Below are positions 9,477-19,200 of a stretch of 64,000 bases of DNA, one piece after another. The stretch is from Coneutiohabitans sp964457925 (GTDB lineage: Bacteria > Zhuqueibacterota > Zhuqueibacteria > Zhuqueibacterales > Zhuqueibacteraceae). The position numbers were made by a program, and so were the translations under genes. The notes under the pieces were generated by a model. That model saw nothing but the letters and a program-made list of their open reading frames with translations, did not search any database and was not told where the DNA came from. The DNA lies in assembly GCA_964457925.1 (NCBI GenBank), contig CAYWGH010000002.1, forward strand, positions 62,001 through 126,000. Direction: 5' to 3'. The number at the start of each line of letters is the position of its first letter. Position 1 is the stretch's first letter.

Positions 9477-11090
9477 TCACTGCAAATTCACCAACACCAG
9501 CACCAACCCTTCGCCATTTTCAAGCACCGACATCGCCTTGCCAATCACTGCGCCTTGCCAACGAACAAAATCCGTCGCCTTCATCGCATGGCCCGGAACC
9601 TCCGCCGTCGTCAGCAAATCCCCCGGCTTGATGGGGCCGTTGGCGGCGGTGGCCAAAGCATACACGCGACCGCTGAGCGCAACGTTCTGCCCGCCTTCCA
9701 GCATACCCTCTTGCGTGAGCGTTATGCCCGGATTGATACCGCCCGCGCCGCTGACCACGCCCGCCACGCGCTTGTCATAGGCTTGATGGCTCAATTTCAA
9801 TCGGCCAGGATTCTCCTCATCAATAATCACCAACGCGCCTTTGGGAATGGGCTGGCTCTCGGAAATCTCGAATGGCTCGGCAAGGTCGCCGCCGCCGGTG
9901 ATTTTGAGAACTTTGGTTGTAGTGGTGCCGACAACTTCTAATTCCGCGCTGGGAGACACCGTTCCAATTCCAACATTGCCGCCAATTGGATTAAGTACTA
10001 TATCACCAACAGCAGCTCCTTCGTTCTTAACCGCCTGTAACCTCGCATACCCAGAACGATAAGCTGAGGTCGATATCGATAAATGGGTATTTCCCGGATC
10101 ATTGCTTCCAATTCTAAGCACAGATTCATTTTGCTGAGGCAAACTTACGACTTGAAGCGTTGCAGTTGGTGCTGTCGTTCCAACACCAACATTGCCGCCA
10201 ATTGGATTAAGGACAATATCACCAACAGCGCTCCCCTCATTCTTAACTGCTTGCAATCGTGCGTATCCTGAACGGAATTCTGAAGTCGAGATCGTCAAAT
10301 GAGTGTTTCCCGGCGCATCGCTACCGACTCTAAGAAGTGATTCGTTCTGCTGAGGTAAACAAACTACTTGAAGCGTGGCGGTTGGCGTTGTCGTTCCAAT
10401 TCCCACATTACCGCCAATTGGATTGAGTATGATATCACCGACAGCGGCTCCCTCATTCTTAACTGCTTGCAGCCGTGCGTATCCTGAACTAAATTCTGAG
10501 GTCGAGATCGTCAAGTGAGTGTTTCCTGGCGCATCGCTTCCAATTCTAAGTAGCGATTCAGATTGTTGCGCTGGATTCACTACGTGAAAAGTCGCTCTTG
10601 GTGTGGCCGTTCCAATCCCAACATTCCCATTCATCCGATAAATATTCGCCCCGCTATGCCGCCACGTCGTATCCGCCAGCGACGCCACCGAAACGCTCGC
10701 CGTATCCGCGCGCAGCGAGCTGAAGCTGTATCCCACACTTGTCAGCGCAATGCGCGGGGAAAGCTCAGGATCACTGCCAACTTGAATGCCCAGCCAATAT
10801 TGGGTATCAAATTTGACCGCTGCGCCAAATGAGGTTTGCTCGCCCAACGCGGTCGAAAAGAGTCCGCTCTTCACTAGCAGACTTTTTGATTCCGACCAAA
10901 TCGCCGTGCCGCCGGTGGGCAAGGTGTAGAATCGAAAGGTGAAATTGTAACTGCCATCCGGCCTTGGCTTGCCGGCGTTATCGGTGAGCACGCCCTGGTA
11001 GGAAAGCGTCCGGGGAATTTGGGCATGAGAGCTTGGGGATACTGTCAGACAAAACAAAATACTGAGCAAAACCAACAGGCGGGTTTTCAT
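9477..11090 (-). CDS. Exported tail-fibre-like protein with three 72-residue repeats
   Basis: Protein of 537 residues. Residues 1-23 form a signal peptide (ending SSHAQ). Residues 25-130 resemble the beta-rich domain common before trimeric fibre stalks (RTLSYQGVLTDNAGKPRPDG). Residues 156-371 are three near-identical 72-residue repeats, each opening NVGIGT.TPTATLQVV and closing AVGDIVLNPIGG. The C-terminal part (GDLAEPFEISE onward) is a chaperone/tail-like domain ending EGLVLVLVNLQ. Bacteria of this group carry many such proteins, probably surface fibres or adhesins. The repeats invite slippage. A broken paralogue lies at 8616. Confidence 0.8.
   Translation of the reverse strand: MKTRLLVLLSILFCLTVSPSSHAQIPRTLSYQGVLTDNAGKPRPDGSYNFTFRFYTLPTGGTAIWSESKSLLVKSGLFSTALGEQTSFGAAVKFDTQYWLGIQVGSDPELSPRIALTSVGYSFSSLRADTASVSVASLADTTWRHSGANIYRMNGNVGIGTATPRATFHVVNPAQQSESLLRIGSDAPGNTHLTISTSEFSSGYARLQAVKNEGAAVGDIILNPIGGNVGIGTTTPTATLQVVCLPQQNESLLRVGSDAPGNTHLTISTSEFRSGYARLQAVKNEGSAVGDIVLNPIGGNVGVGTTAPTATLQVVSLPQQNESVLRIGSNDPGNTHLSISTSAYRSGYARLQAVKNEGAAVGDIVLNPIGGNVGIGTVSPSAELEVVGTTTTKVLKITGGGDLAEPFEISESQPIPKGALVIIDEENPGRLKLSHQAYDKRVAGVVSGAGGINPGITLTQEGMLEGGQNVALSGRVYALATAANGPIKPGDLLTTAEVPGHAMKATDFVRWQGAVIGKAMSVLENGEGLVLVLVNLQ
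9978..10625 (-). repeat. Three tandem 216-bp coding repeats
   Basis: In-frame direct repeats within the tail-fibre-like gene: 10410-10625, 10194-10409 and 9978-10193. Each encodes 72 residues, including a shared GYARLQAVKNEG segment. The units differ at scattered positions. Confidence 0.85.
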
Positions 11091-11388
11091 AAATCCTCCT
11101 AAAAATTAGGTGTGTTATTGGTTGACCAAAATGATTGCTGTGCGCGTTGCATCCCCAACCACCACCTACCCACGATCCTGTAGCGAGAAATCACATTTCA
11201 ACAAAATTTGAACATTATCGTTTCATCGTGAATCGACGCCGAGTAATAAAAGCTGCGGTGTTGAGGTTTCTGATTCTGCATGATTTGATTGGGGCAGAAT
11301 CATTCGAATTGTTGCATTGCTCATTGAATTTATCTATATTAAAACCGTTCTCAAATTTGGCGGCGATCATTTTTTAAAGGTCTTGAAT

Positions 11389-11667
11389 ATGGCAACGACG
11401 ATTTCTTTAGCCGAAATTATCGAGGATCTGCAGGGCCTCGAGCCGAAAATTCTGGAATACGAAAAAAAGTATCAATTGCTTTCGGCCTACTTCTACAAAC
11501 TCTACAAAGCCGGCAAACTGGAGGAAAAATGGGACTTTCAAAATTGGGCCGGTTTGTATGAAATCAAGCTCGATCGCCTGGCAGAGTACAAGGGAAAACT
11601 CAATGAGGTGTTGCCCAAGCTGCCGTTGATCGATGCGCTGGAAGACGATTTTCTGGTAACCGTCTGA
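11389..11667 (+). CDS. Small coiled-coil protein, likely antitoxin partner of TumE-like toxin
   Basis: A 92-residue, charged, helical protein (SLAEIIEDLQGLEPKILEYE; KLDRLAEYKGKLNEVL). I do not recognise a named family. It sits 14 bases before a TumE-like toxin gene, the usual order antitoxin then toxin, and has the size and helical content of an antitoxin. ATG 11389 follows AAAGG. Confidence 0.6.
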   Translation: MATTISLAEIIEDLQGLEPKILEYEKKYQLLSAYFYKLYKAGKLEEKWDFQNWAGLYEIKLDRLAEYKGKLNEVLPKLPLIDALEDDFLVTV

Positions 11668-11681
11668 GCCACCCTCTCGCC

Positions 11682-12101
11682 ATGACCGAACTAAGCTCGA
11701 TTTCTGATTACGAACAGTTCATTTATAATCTTCCCAACCAGTACCCTCAGATCAAATTTTCGACGTTGGTTCTCAAACGTTACGGCCCGCACGTCGGTGA
11801 AGTTTTGGGAACCGTGTTTTTCGACCGGCAAATTCGGTTGAACGTCAAAGAACTGATCGACTTTCGCAAAGAACGCATCAAAACTTACAGCTACGAAGTC
11901 TACCGAGAGCGTGAAAAGTTATACTGGTACGATGATCAACCCCATCCCAATGATCTTTCCCTGCAATCGACACACTCCCATCATAAACACGTTCCTCCCG
12001 ATATCAAACATCATCGCATTCCTGCTCCCGAAATGTCTTTCTCACAACCGAATTTGCCCTTACTCATCCGGGAAATCATCGCTGCTTTTCTCATTTCCTA
12101 G
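11682..12101 (+). CDS. TumE-family toxin-like protein (DUF6516)
   Basis: Protein of 139 residues. The core YSYEVYREREKLYWYDDQPH followed by HSHHKH and a C-terminal LLIREI helix matches the TumE toxin family (conserved YDNAPHH and PHHKH elements). The second element here is STHSHHKH. The gene is co-directional with and 14 bases after a small helical gene, forming a toxin-antitoxin-like pair. The molecular target of the family is not something the sequence reveals. The C-terminal end has a slightly unusual hydrophobic tail (IAAFLIS). Confidence 0.68.
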   Translation: MTELSSISDYEQFIYNLPNQYPQIKFSTLVLKRYGPHVGEVLGTVFFDRQIRLNVKELIDFRKERIKTYSYEVYREREKLYWYDDQPHPNDLSLQSTHSHHKHVPPDIKHHRIPAPEMSFSQPNLPLLIREIIAAFLIS

Positions 12102-12195
12102 CTGTGACTCGTATTTTGCAGCATAACTATCGGTTCGCTGAAACGTATGTGAAACATCGCGCCCGAGAAGCTGTCCTCAAGGGCGCGTGCCGCTA

Positions 12196-12285
12196 ATGCT
12201 AATCGCACAAGCCAGCGCAGAGGAACTTTTCCTGCTCACCAAAGACGAAATTTTCTCGCCCTATGCTGTTAAGCTGCTTTGGTAA
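12196..12285 (+). pseudogene. Remnant of a PIN-domain (VapC) toxin C-terminus
   Basis: This stretch reads MLIAQASAEELFLLTKDEIF and ends in YAVKLLW then a stop, which is the end of a VapC toxin (typical form LLIAQAxxExLxLLTxDxxFxxYxVxxLW). Nothing upstream in frame resembles the rest of a PIN domain. It lies directly after the TumE pair, suggesting past turnover of toxin-antitoxin genes at this site. Confidence 0.5.
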
Positions 12286-12309
12286 AACGGCCCCCCATCG
12301 CATCTCCGT

Positions 12310-13476
12310 TTAGTAGCACGGATCCTGCGAATTATCCACCAACTGCCCGCCGATGATGGTGTTGTTCTCGCCGCAATCCTTGATTCTCAAATTTTGATGA
12401 CGCCCGGCAATCACTTTGTTCTCGAATGACTTTGGCGTGAGGAAGCCAAAACGATAGGTATCGCCGGTCAGGTCGATGTCATAAGTGCCGTTGTTCGAGG
12501 CCTTGTTATCTTTCAGGCGGTTATTATTGGCGCCGTCGATGACGAGGTAGCCGGCGTCGAAATTGCCGGTGGCATTGTTGTCTTGCGCCTCCCACTTGGT
12601 CGCGGCCAGCGCGGAGCCGGCCAGCTTTCCGCCCGGCAGGGGAAAAGCACTATCGGGAACTTTGCACAAAATCAACCCGATGAAATTTTCATGAAACGTG
12701 TTGCGCTCGATCTCACCCTTTTCGTCGCACGCCCAGAGTCCGAACAGAGCGTTGCTGATGTCGTTCTTCTCGATCTCGACTTTCTTGCCGTTGATCACGA
12801 CAATGCCGTGCACTTCAGCGGGATTGCCGGTTTGCCAGGCGGTGGTCGCGATAATCGTGTTTTTGTAAATCTCGGCCTCGTCGCCGCCTTCGAGCAACAC
12901 GGAGAATTGATGCTCGCGGATGGTGCTGCGGCCGATGATGGCGTCTTCCGAATCTTCAACCAGAATGGCCGTGCCGCCGATGCTGCCGGTGGGACGAATC
13001 TCCACATTCCAAATCGCCACGTCATCGGCGTTCTTAATGTGCAACGCCGGATCGATTTCAGCGGAGGGCGGCCAGGGCTGAGTGTCGAATTCGAAAATTG
13101 CGCCGTGTTCGCCGATGATTCTAACTTCACGCGTGATGGTAACGGTTTGCGATTCGGTGTGCAGCCCGGCTTTGACGATGACGGTGCCCTTCTTGCCAGC
13201 GGCGGCAATCGCCGCGGCGAGGCCATCATGTGAACCCGGGGGCAATTCGACTGTTCGCCCTTTCTTCTCCAGGCCGGCTGTGCCTTCGCTGTGCTTGGCA
13301 ATCAACTGCTCAAGCTCGGCCATACTGTCGATATTGATCGCAGCGTTGTCAAGCGAGGTGAGGTCAGGCTCGACCGGTTTTTCCTGCGAACAGCCCAACA
13401 GCAATGCCGCGCTTAATGCAAAAGCCGGGAGTACGCCTCGCTTCAAACTGCCGGTGATGTCAACGTTGGGTTGCAT
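12310..13476 (-). CDS. Lipoprotein with right-handed parallel beta-helix
   Basis: Protein of 388 residues. The signal peptide ends in the lipobox LLLGC, so it should be lipidated and exported. The body is a pectate-lyase-like/NosD-like beta-helix with repeated short strands: GTVIVKAGLHTESQTVTI, AIIGRSTIREHQFSVLLEGG, AEIYKNTIIATT, VEIEKNDISNALFGLWA and NNRLKDNKASNNG. The catalytic role, if any, is unknown; such folds bind or cleave polysaccharides. ATG 13476 has GGAGG ten bases upstream; the longer frame to 13527 is less likely. Confidence 0.82.
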   Translation of the reverse strand: MQPNVDITGSLKRGVLPAFALSAALLLGCSQEKPVEPDLTSLDNAAINIDSMAELEQLIAKHSEGTAGLEKKGRTVELPPGSHDGLAAAIAAAGKKGTVIVKAGLHTESQTVTITREVRIIGEHGAIFEFDTQPWPPSAEIDPALHIKNADDVAIWNVEIRPTGSIGGTAILVEDSEDAIIGRSTIREHQFSVLLEGGDEAEIYKNTIIATTAWQTGNPAEVHGIVVINGKKVEIEKNDISNALFGLWACDEKGEIERNTFHENFIGLILCKVPDSAFPLPGGKLAGSALAATKWEAQDNNATGNFDAGYLVIDGANNNRLKDNKASNNGTYDIDLTGDTYRFGFLTPKSFENKVIAGRHQNLRIKDCGENNTIIGGQLVDNSQDPCY

Positions 13477-13636
13477 GGTGCAGTCCTCCAGTTGGTGTGA
13501 AATGAATGTTTGGCCTCGACGAGGCAAAGTAAATTGTGAACAAAATTTTGAAAATGCGTTCGCCCTCTCACCATTTCGTAAAATAGAGCCCCTGATATTC
13601 CGCTAAAATAAGCTGAACGCAAAACAATACCGCTCG

Positions 13637-14104
13637 TCATAGATCAAAATCATCATTTTCATCGTGCCGGTGTTTTGCCGGCCCTCGTAACGGGCACTGC
13701 AAAAGTTTCTCGCGCACGAGATTGGCGAGCTTGTGCTCCAGCATTTGGCTTTCCTGCTCGAAAAGCATAATGAGATAATCCGCTTCATAATGATCATCGT
13801 GCAGCAACACCGGGCTGCTCTTGTGCCGGCCGGGCGATTCTTCGCCGTCATCGACGCGATAGTGGGCAAAATGATCCGGATATTCCCAGAGCAAGGTGTA
13901 TTCTGCCAGACCTTTGCGATAGCTCATTTCGAAGCCCGCGAGGTTGCGTTCCATATCCTCCCACAGCAGAACTTCCATTTGCCGGCCCTGGAACCAGCGG
14001 CGAAAATATTCGCCGGTACGCTGCCTGATATTGGAGATTTCTCTGAGCATGGCTTCCCCTGGTTTGCAGTCAAATTCAAAAAGCGCGGAAGTTCGCGCCG
14101 TCAT
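13637..14104 (-). CDS. Hypothetical protein
   Basis: About 155 residues, acidic, aromatic-rich and predicted helical (GEAMLREISNIRQRTGEYFR; WEDMERNLAGFEMSYRKGL), ending in a charged tail (KHRHDENDDFDL). No family recognised. The frame extends to 14284, but the upstream part crosses a repeat-like sequence at 14195-14227, so the true start is probably ATG 14104 or near it; no clear ribosome site is present. No signal peptide in the shorter form. Confidence 0.55.
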   Translation of the reverse strand: MTARTSALFEFDCKPGEAMLREISNIRQRTGEYFRRWFQGRQMEVLLWEDMERNLAGFEMSYRKGLAEYTLLWEYPDHFAHYRVDDGEESPGRHKSSPVLLHDDHYEADYLIMLFEQESQMLEHKLANLVREKLLQCPLRGPAKHRHDENDDFDL

Positions 14105-14194
14105 TTCTGATGCTATGCCTGTATAATCGAACAGCCAATCCCTCGGCGGGTAAAAATCACTTTTGGTGGAAAACGCTGCCTCGTGCGCCGCTGC

Positions 14195-14227
14195 CCGAGC
14201 CTGTCGAAGGCAGCTTGTCGAAGGGGG
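14195..14227. repeat. Short 'CTTCGACAAGC' type repeat
   Basis: The sequence contains two imperfect copies of CCTGTCGAAGGCAG / GCTTGTCGAAGG. This is a motif commonly scattered between genes of environmental bacteria. Confidence 0.4.
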
Positions 14228-14335
14228 TGGGGAAAAAATCCCCCCATTGTGAAACGATGTAAACATATACCCGACGAAAATCACGCTGCGAAAAGAAAAA
14301 AGTTACTGTTTCTTGTCATTGCAGGCCGGACGAAC

Positions 14336-15628
14336 TCACTTCATCACGGTAAGCTTGCGCGTTTGCGAAAAACCCTCGGCGGACAAGCGGTAAAAATACA
14401 GTCCGCTCGCAAGCCGGCCGGTGTCAAATGACACCTCGTGCATACCCGCAGAAAATTTGCCTTCTGCCAGGATCAGGACTTCACGGCCAGACACATCATA
14501 TACTTTCAACGTGATTGCCGACTGCCTGGGCAGCGCGAACCGAATGTTCGTGCTGGGATTGAAGGGATTCGGAAAATTTTGATACAGCGCAAATGCCGCG
14601 GGAGTCCGCGTTTCGCGCCCCTGCACCGCAGAGACCGGGGGCGTCTTGAAAACAGAGTCCACCCAGGCAAGAGAGATTCTCAAGCGCGCGAGCAGCTTGT
14701 CGCCGTGACCGCCCTGAAATGTTTGATACTCATAAGGCAGACCCAGGCGATCGAGCGAGTCGGCAAACGCATCGTTCCAGGGAACGATCAGAAAGCGATC
14801 CTGCAATCCGCAATCAAAAAACAAAGCGAGGTTATCCTCCGGCGAAAGATTCGCAATAAGCCTGGCCGGGTTGTGCTCTTGCCAGCGCGCAAAAACCGAA
14901 TCGATGAGATTACCCTGGCTGTCCAAAGGAAAATCGACGAAATAAGGCGGCTTGGAAAGATTCGGAGACCAGGCTCCGGACATGGCAAAGGCATCTATGG
15001 TAAAAATTCGGGAGGGGGTGAAATTGTAAGGTGGTGCCGTGCCGTTTTCACTGAGCAGGGTCGGAATCCAAGTTTTAAATTGGGTGAGATCGGGAATGCC
15101 GCTGTGCGAAACGCCGCCGCGAAAGATTTTCGGATGATCAACCGCCAGGCGCATGGCGCCGTAGCCGCCCATCGAATGCCCCATGATGAATCTTTGCTCG
15201 CGCTTCGCCGCAGTGTGAAACTCGCTGTCGATAAATGGCACCACCTCGAAAGCGATATAGTCCTCCATACTTCCGTAAAGCGCGGAGTTGGAGTAATAAC
15301 TGCCGCCAAACTGGCCGGCGCTGCCATCCGGAAAAACCATCAGCATCGGCGAAATCTTGTTTTCCGCGCGCAAACTGTCAATCATAACGGTGATCGAAGT
15401 ATAGCCGTCTTGATTGGTGCCGGAACCATGTAAAAAGTAGATGACAGGATACCTGACCGTGGGATCGTTGAAATCATATTCCAGCGGGAGGTAGACATTC
15501 AGTGACCGGAAACTGCCAAATATCCGGCTTTCGTGGCTAAGGCCTAAAACGAATCCTTGGGCGATTGCACAGTTGGCAATGGCAAGGAAGAGCAGAAAAA
15601 TGGCGCTTCGTATGGTCGCCGTCTTCAT
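14336..15628 (-). CDS. Secreted esterase (esterase D/FrmB-like) with T9SS sorting domain
   Basis: Protein of 430 residues with a signal peptide (ending CAIAQG). It has an alpha/beta-hydrolase domain of the putative-esterase (Esterase D) family: YPVIYFLHGSG oxyanion strand, nucleophile elbow GHSMGGYGAM, Asp in LFFDCGLQDRF and His in FQGGHGD. The C-terminal 85 or so residues are a type IX sorting domain (YQNFPNPFNPSTNI ... TRKLTVMK). It is therefore predicted to be surface-attached or secreted and to act on acyl or feruloyl esters, as relatives do. GAGGAG sets ATG 15628. A stand-alone AraC-type HTH gene ends 31 bases upstream. Confidence 0.9.
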   Translation of the reverse strand: MKTATIRSAIFLLFLAIANCAIAQGFVLGLSHESRIFGSFRSLNVYLPLEYDFNDPTVRYPVIYFLHGSGTNQDGYTSITVMIDSLRAENKISPMLMVFPDGSAGQFGGSYYSNSALYGSMEDYIAFEVVPFIDSEFHTAAKREQRFIMGHSMGGYGAMRLAVDHPKIFRGGVSHSGIPDLTQFKTWIPTLLSENGTAPPYNFTPSRIFTIDAFAMSGAWSPNLSKPPYFVDFPLDSQGNLIDSVFARWQEHNPARLIANLSPEDNLALFFDCGLQDRFLIVPWNDAFADSLDRLGLPYEYQTFQGGHGDKLLARLRISLAWVDSVFKTPPVSAVQGRETRTPAAFALYQNFPNPFNPSTNIRFALPRQSAITLKVYDVSGREVLILAEGKFSAGMHEVSFDTGRLASGLYFYRLSAEGFSQTRKLTVMK

Positions 15629-15659
15629 CAGACCTTCTCCTCGTAATATTGAGATTCTA

Positions 15660-16025
15660 TTATTTGATGGTCTTTGTCGATCGTACCGGCTTGCGGTCGC
15701 CCGAGCAGCGGCTCCGCAGTTCTGCAAACGAAACCCCGAACGCGCGCTTCACCCAGCGATAAAATGCCAGATCATTGCCAAATCCCAGCTCCGCGCCAAT
15801 AGCATAACCCAAAAACTCCTTATCAGCCAAGCGCGCGAGCACGTGTTCTTTTCGTTTCGCATCGAGGAATTGCTTGACCGTGACGCCTTCTTGCTTGCGG
15901 AACGCCCGCTCCAGGTTGCCGGCATCCACGCGATGGTGATGGGCGATTTCTTTCAGGCTTTTGCCGTCAAACCAGTTGGTTTTGAGAAAGTCAATAGCCT
16001 GTGCAATAGCCGACTGTTTCGGCAT
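15660..16025 (-). CDS. AraC-type helix-turn-helix protein
   Basis: Small regulator of 121 residues made almost entirely of the two HTH motifs of AraC/XylS proteins (SLKEIAHHHRVDAGNLERAF; LGYAIGAELGFGNDLAFYRW). It lacks an attached sensory domain, so it must rely on another signal or a partner. It starts a likely two-gene unit with the secreted esterase downstream, which it probably regulates. Confidence 0.8.
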   Translation of the reverse strand: MPKQSAIAQAIDFLKTNWFDGKSLKEIAHHHRVDAGNLERAFRKQEGVTVKQFLDAKRKEHVLARLADKEFLGYAIGAELGFGNDLAFYRWVKRAFGVSFAELRSRCSGDRKPVRSTKTIK

Positions 16026-16204
16026 GAATCATTCCCGGCAAATGAGCAGTGGCCCCTTTTACGGGAGTAATAGCTTTCGCGGGAGAAATATTGACGGTTT
16101 TTTTAGAAACTTTTTAACGGTGGTAACTGCAGATGACAAAAGAGGGGGCAGTTGCAACAATTATTTGCAGTTATTGGAGCCAAAACCAATGAGACAGCAA
16201 CCCC

Positions 16205-19200
16205 CTATCTCCCGATCAGCACAAAGCCCGCCCAGGATTGCGGCGCGGCGGTTTCGGGGCTTGCAATCATCTTCAGCTTGGCTGCGCGCAGCGCCGCGGA
16301 ATATGTTTTTCCGGCAGCGATCTCACGGTAGAACTCCACCATCAACCGGCTGGTGTGCTCATCGTACACTTTCCACAGCGAAGCCACGATATTGCGCGCG
16401 CCGGAATAGAAAAAGCCGCGCGTGAGTGCCATCAAGCCTTCGCCTTTGATGATTTGGCCCGCGCCGGTTTGGCAGGCGCTCAAGACCAGAAGGTCGGCAT
16501 TCAAAGTGAGGCTATAAGTTTCGCTGGAATAGAGAATGCCGTCTTCTTTGGCATTGCTGTTCTGCGGTTGCGAAAATGCAAGGTTGGAGAGCTTGGGGTT
16601 TTCATTATTGATAAACCCGTGTGTGGCAACGTGAACATATCTGTAATTCTCGGCATTCGTTTTGAAATTTTCCTCCGAAGCCTCTTCATGCAGGTAAACG
16701 CGGCTGCCAAAAGGAAAAGATTGCGCGATCGTCCACAACTCCCGTGCGCTGTACTTAAGCTCATCCAGCGTCTTGCCATTGCGCGTAACAAAATAAGATG
16801 AAGCATCTGGATTCGCCACGGTAAGGAAATTAAGAATGTCCGGATTCAATGCGCCATTCTTGCTGAAAACCGGCGCAAAACCAACAAAAAGACTTGAATG
16901 CTTGAGTTTGTCGCTTTCTTTCCGGCTCTCCCAAAACAGAGTTGCTGAAAGATGATAGGAGATCTCGTGCTTTTTGATAACATAGGGCAAGCCGTGATAA
17001 TTCGCTTCCCGGACTGCGGCGACGTTTTTCTCAAGCAAAGCTTCAAAGGGAACAAAGTATAAATCGCCGTCAGGAATGATTATCCAATGCGGCTTATCGG
17101 CAATGTTGGAACCCAACGGTTTTATCAATCTCAGATACAAGTCGGCAGCGGCCTGCAGATAGGTCGTTTTGGAACCGATATTCTTGAAGGAAGCAGCCAA
17201 AGCATTCACCGTCGCCGTAAAGAGTGAATCCTTTTTCAATGAAAAAGTCTCAAAATGGCTGCGGGTGACAACGAATGCACAAATAGCTGTGTCTCCAACA
17301 AAATATTTTAGCAGAGCCGTTTGATCGTCAAGCGCGGCTTGCAATTCTGCCACCGCAACGGTTTTGCTGTCATATTTCAAGACATGATACTTCGGATAGT
17401 TTCTTTCGAATCGTCTGATCAATTCATCATATTTAATTTTATGCGCAAAGTACTTCTCTTCGAATTGCTGCAGCTTATTGCTTTGCTTTGCCTGTCTTTC
17501 TTTCTGGATGGCAGTTTGAAGTAAAGCCAGATCGGAGCGCAGTTGTGCCTCGTCCTCAAGGAGTTTTGCCGGAATACCCGAAAATTTTTGGGCGCGCGAT
17601 TCCCGCAAAAGCTGGGTCAACACCGCTGCCTTGCTTTTTTCTGCCAGGGTAAATGCTTGTGTGCCGTAGTGCTGTTGCCTGGTTATCCTCTCCAATTTCA
17701 GTGCAGCTTGCAGAGCGCCATCGTAAACTCCGGCAGCGATTTCACCCAAAAAGAGCTTGGAGCCTTCTTCTCTAAAGCCGCTGCGCATTTGATCAATTAA
17801 GTCGGAAGCAAGCTCATAAGTTGATAGCGCTTTTTGCAAATCAGAGATTTGGAATTGCGCCAGATAGCGATTTGCCAGGATTTCCGCCTTGAGCTTTAGC
17901 GTTCTGAGAAGATAGAATTCAGTGATAGTGTTGTGCAATTGTGGATTGGCATAAGAAGCGGTGTCGGTAAAGCCGGGAACCAACGCGGCAAAAGACTTTT
18001 GGCAGAGTTTCAAAGCGTTCGTGAAGTCGCTCAGTCGAAGATGGATCTCTGCCATGCTGGCATAGATACGGCCTACTTGGAAGTCCGTTCCTTTAATTTT
18101 CTCGTTAATTGCCAATGATTTTGCAAAACATTCGAGCGCTTTTTCATAATCGCCTTTACTGCTGTAGACTTCACCCCGATACTGAAAATTGTTTGCGACC
18201 CATTGATTCTCACCAAAAATCGCCTGGAAAATATGTCCGCCCTTTTGAATGGAAGCAATCGCCCGATCATATTCTTTTCGGGCGTGCAGGACATGGCCGA
18301 TATTTACATAAGAACGCGCGACGTATTGATGATAATACCCATAAGCTTGTTCATTAATGGCACGGGCCTTGTCGTAAAATTCAATGGCTTTCGCATAATT
18401 GTTTGTATAGTAATAATAGTTGCCAACATCATTATAAGTATCTGCGATCGCGGGATGGTTTTCATCAAAAAACCTGCGCTTTATCGCCAGTGATTTGTTG
18501 GCGAAATTGTAGAGTTCGTCAATATCTTTGGTGAAATAACAATATCTTGCCAATGTATGATAACTCGACGCCACAGGCAGCGAATTTTCGCCAAAGCGCT
18601 GGCGTCTGATCATGAGGGCTTTTTGAAGATATGCCAGTGCTTCAGCATTCTCGTTATTATAGAGTAGAACGAGACCCATGCTTTCATAGCTGCGCGCGAC
18701 CTCGGGATGGTTCTCCTCCAGAACTCTCTGTCTAATATCAAGGGCGCGAGCGCAAAAGTATAACGCGCTGTCCCCATCACCCTTATACCAATAAATCCTG
18801 CCGATATTGTCATAAGTGGCGGCGACCTCGGGGTGATTTTGACCGAGTCTTGCTGTTCCAATTTCCAGCGCTTTGTTTAAATAAGCCAAAGCCTCTTTGT
18901 GCCGGTCTTTGAGACGAAAAATGTCGCCCGTCTGGTTGTAGCAAGTGACGTATTTTTGCCACAGACTGGTTTTCTCTGTTTGGCTTGCAACCTCGAAGAA
19001 AATCACACCGGCCTTTTCATAATAGGCGTTGGCGCTATCATATTTGGCATAAAATGCCAGATTGTTTCCCTTCTCCACATAAGACTCTGCACGAGCGGTA
19101 TCCTGCTCGGTAAAGGAGATAACTGTTTGCGCCACTGCAATTGCTGAAAAAAGGGGGCCGCACAAGCAAAACAGGAGTATTTTGCAGCGGTGGATTATTT

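Noticed and set aside
9978..10625. CRISPR-like regular repeats
   Set aside because: Units are 216 bp, in frame, with no spacers; they are protein repeats.
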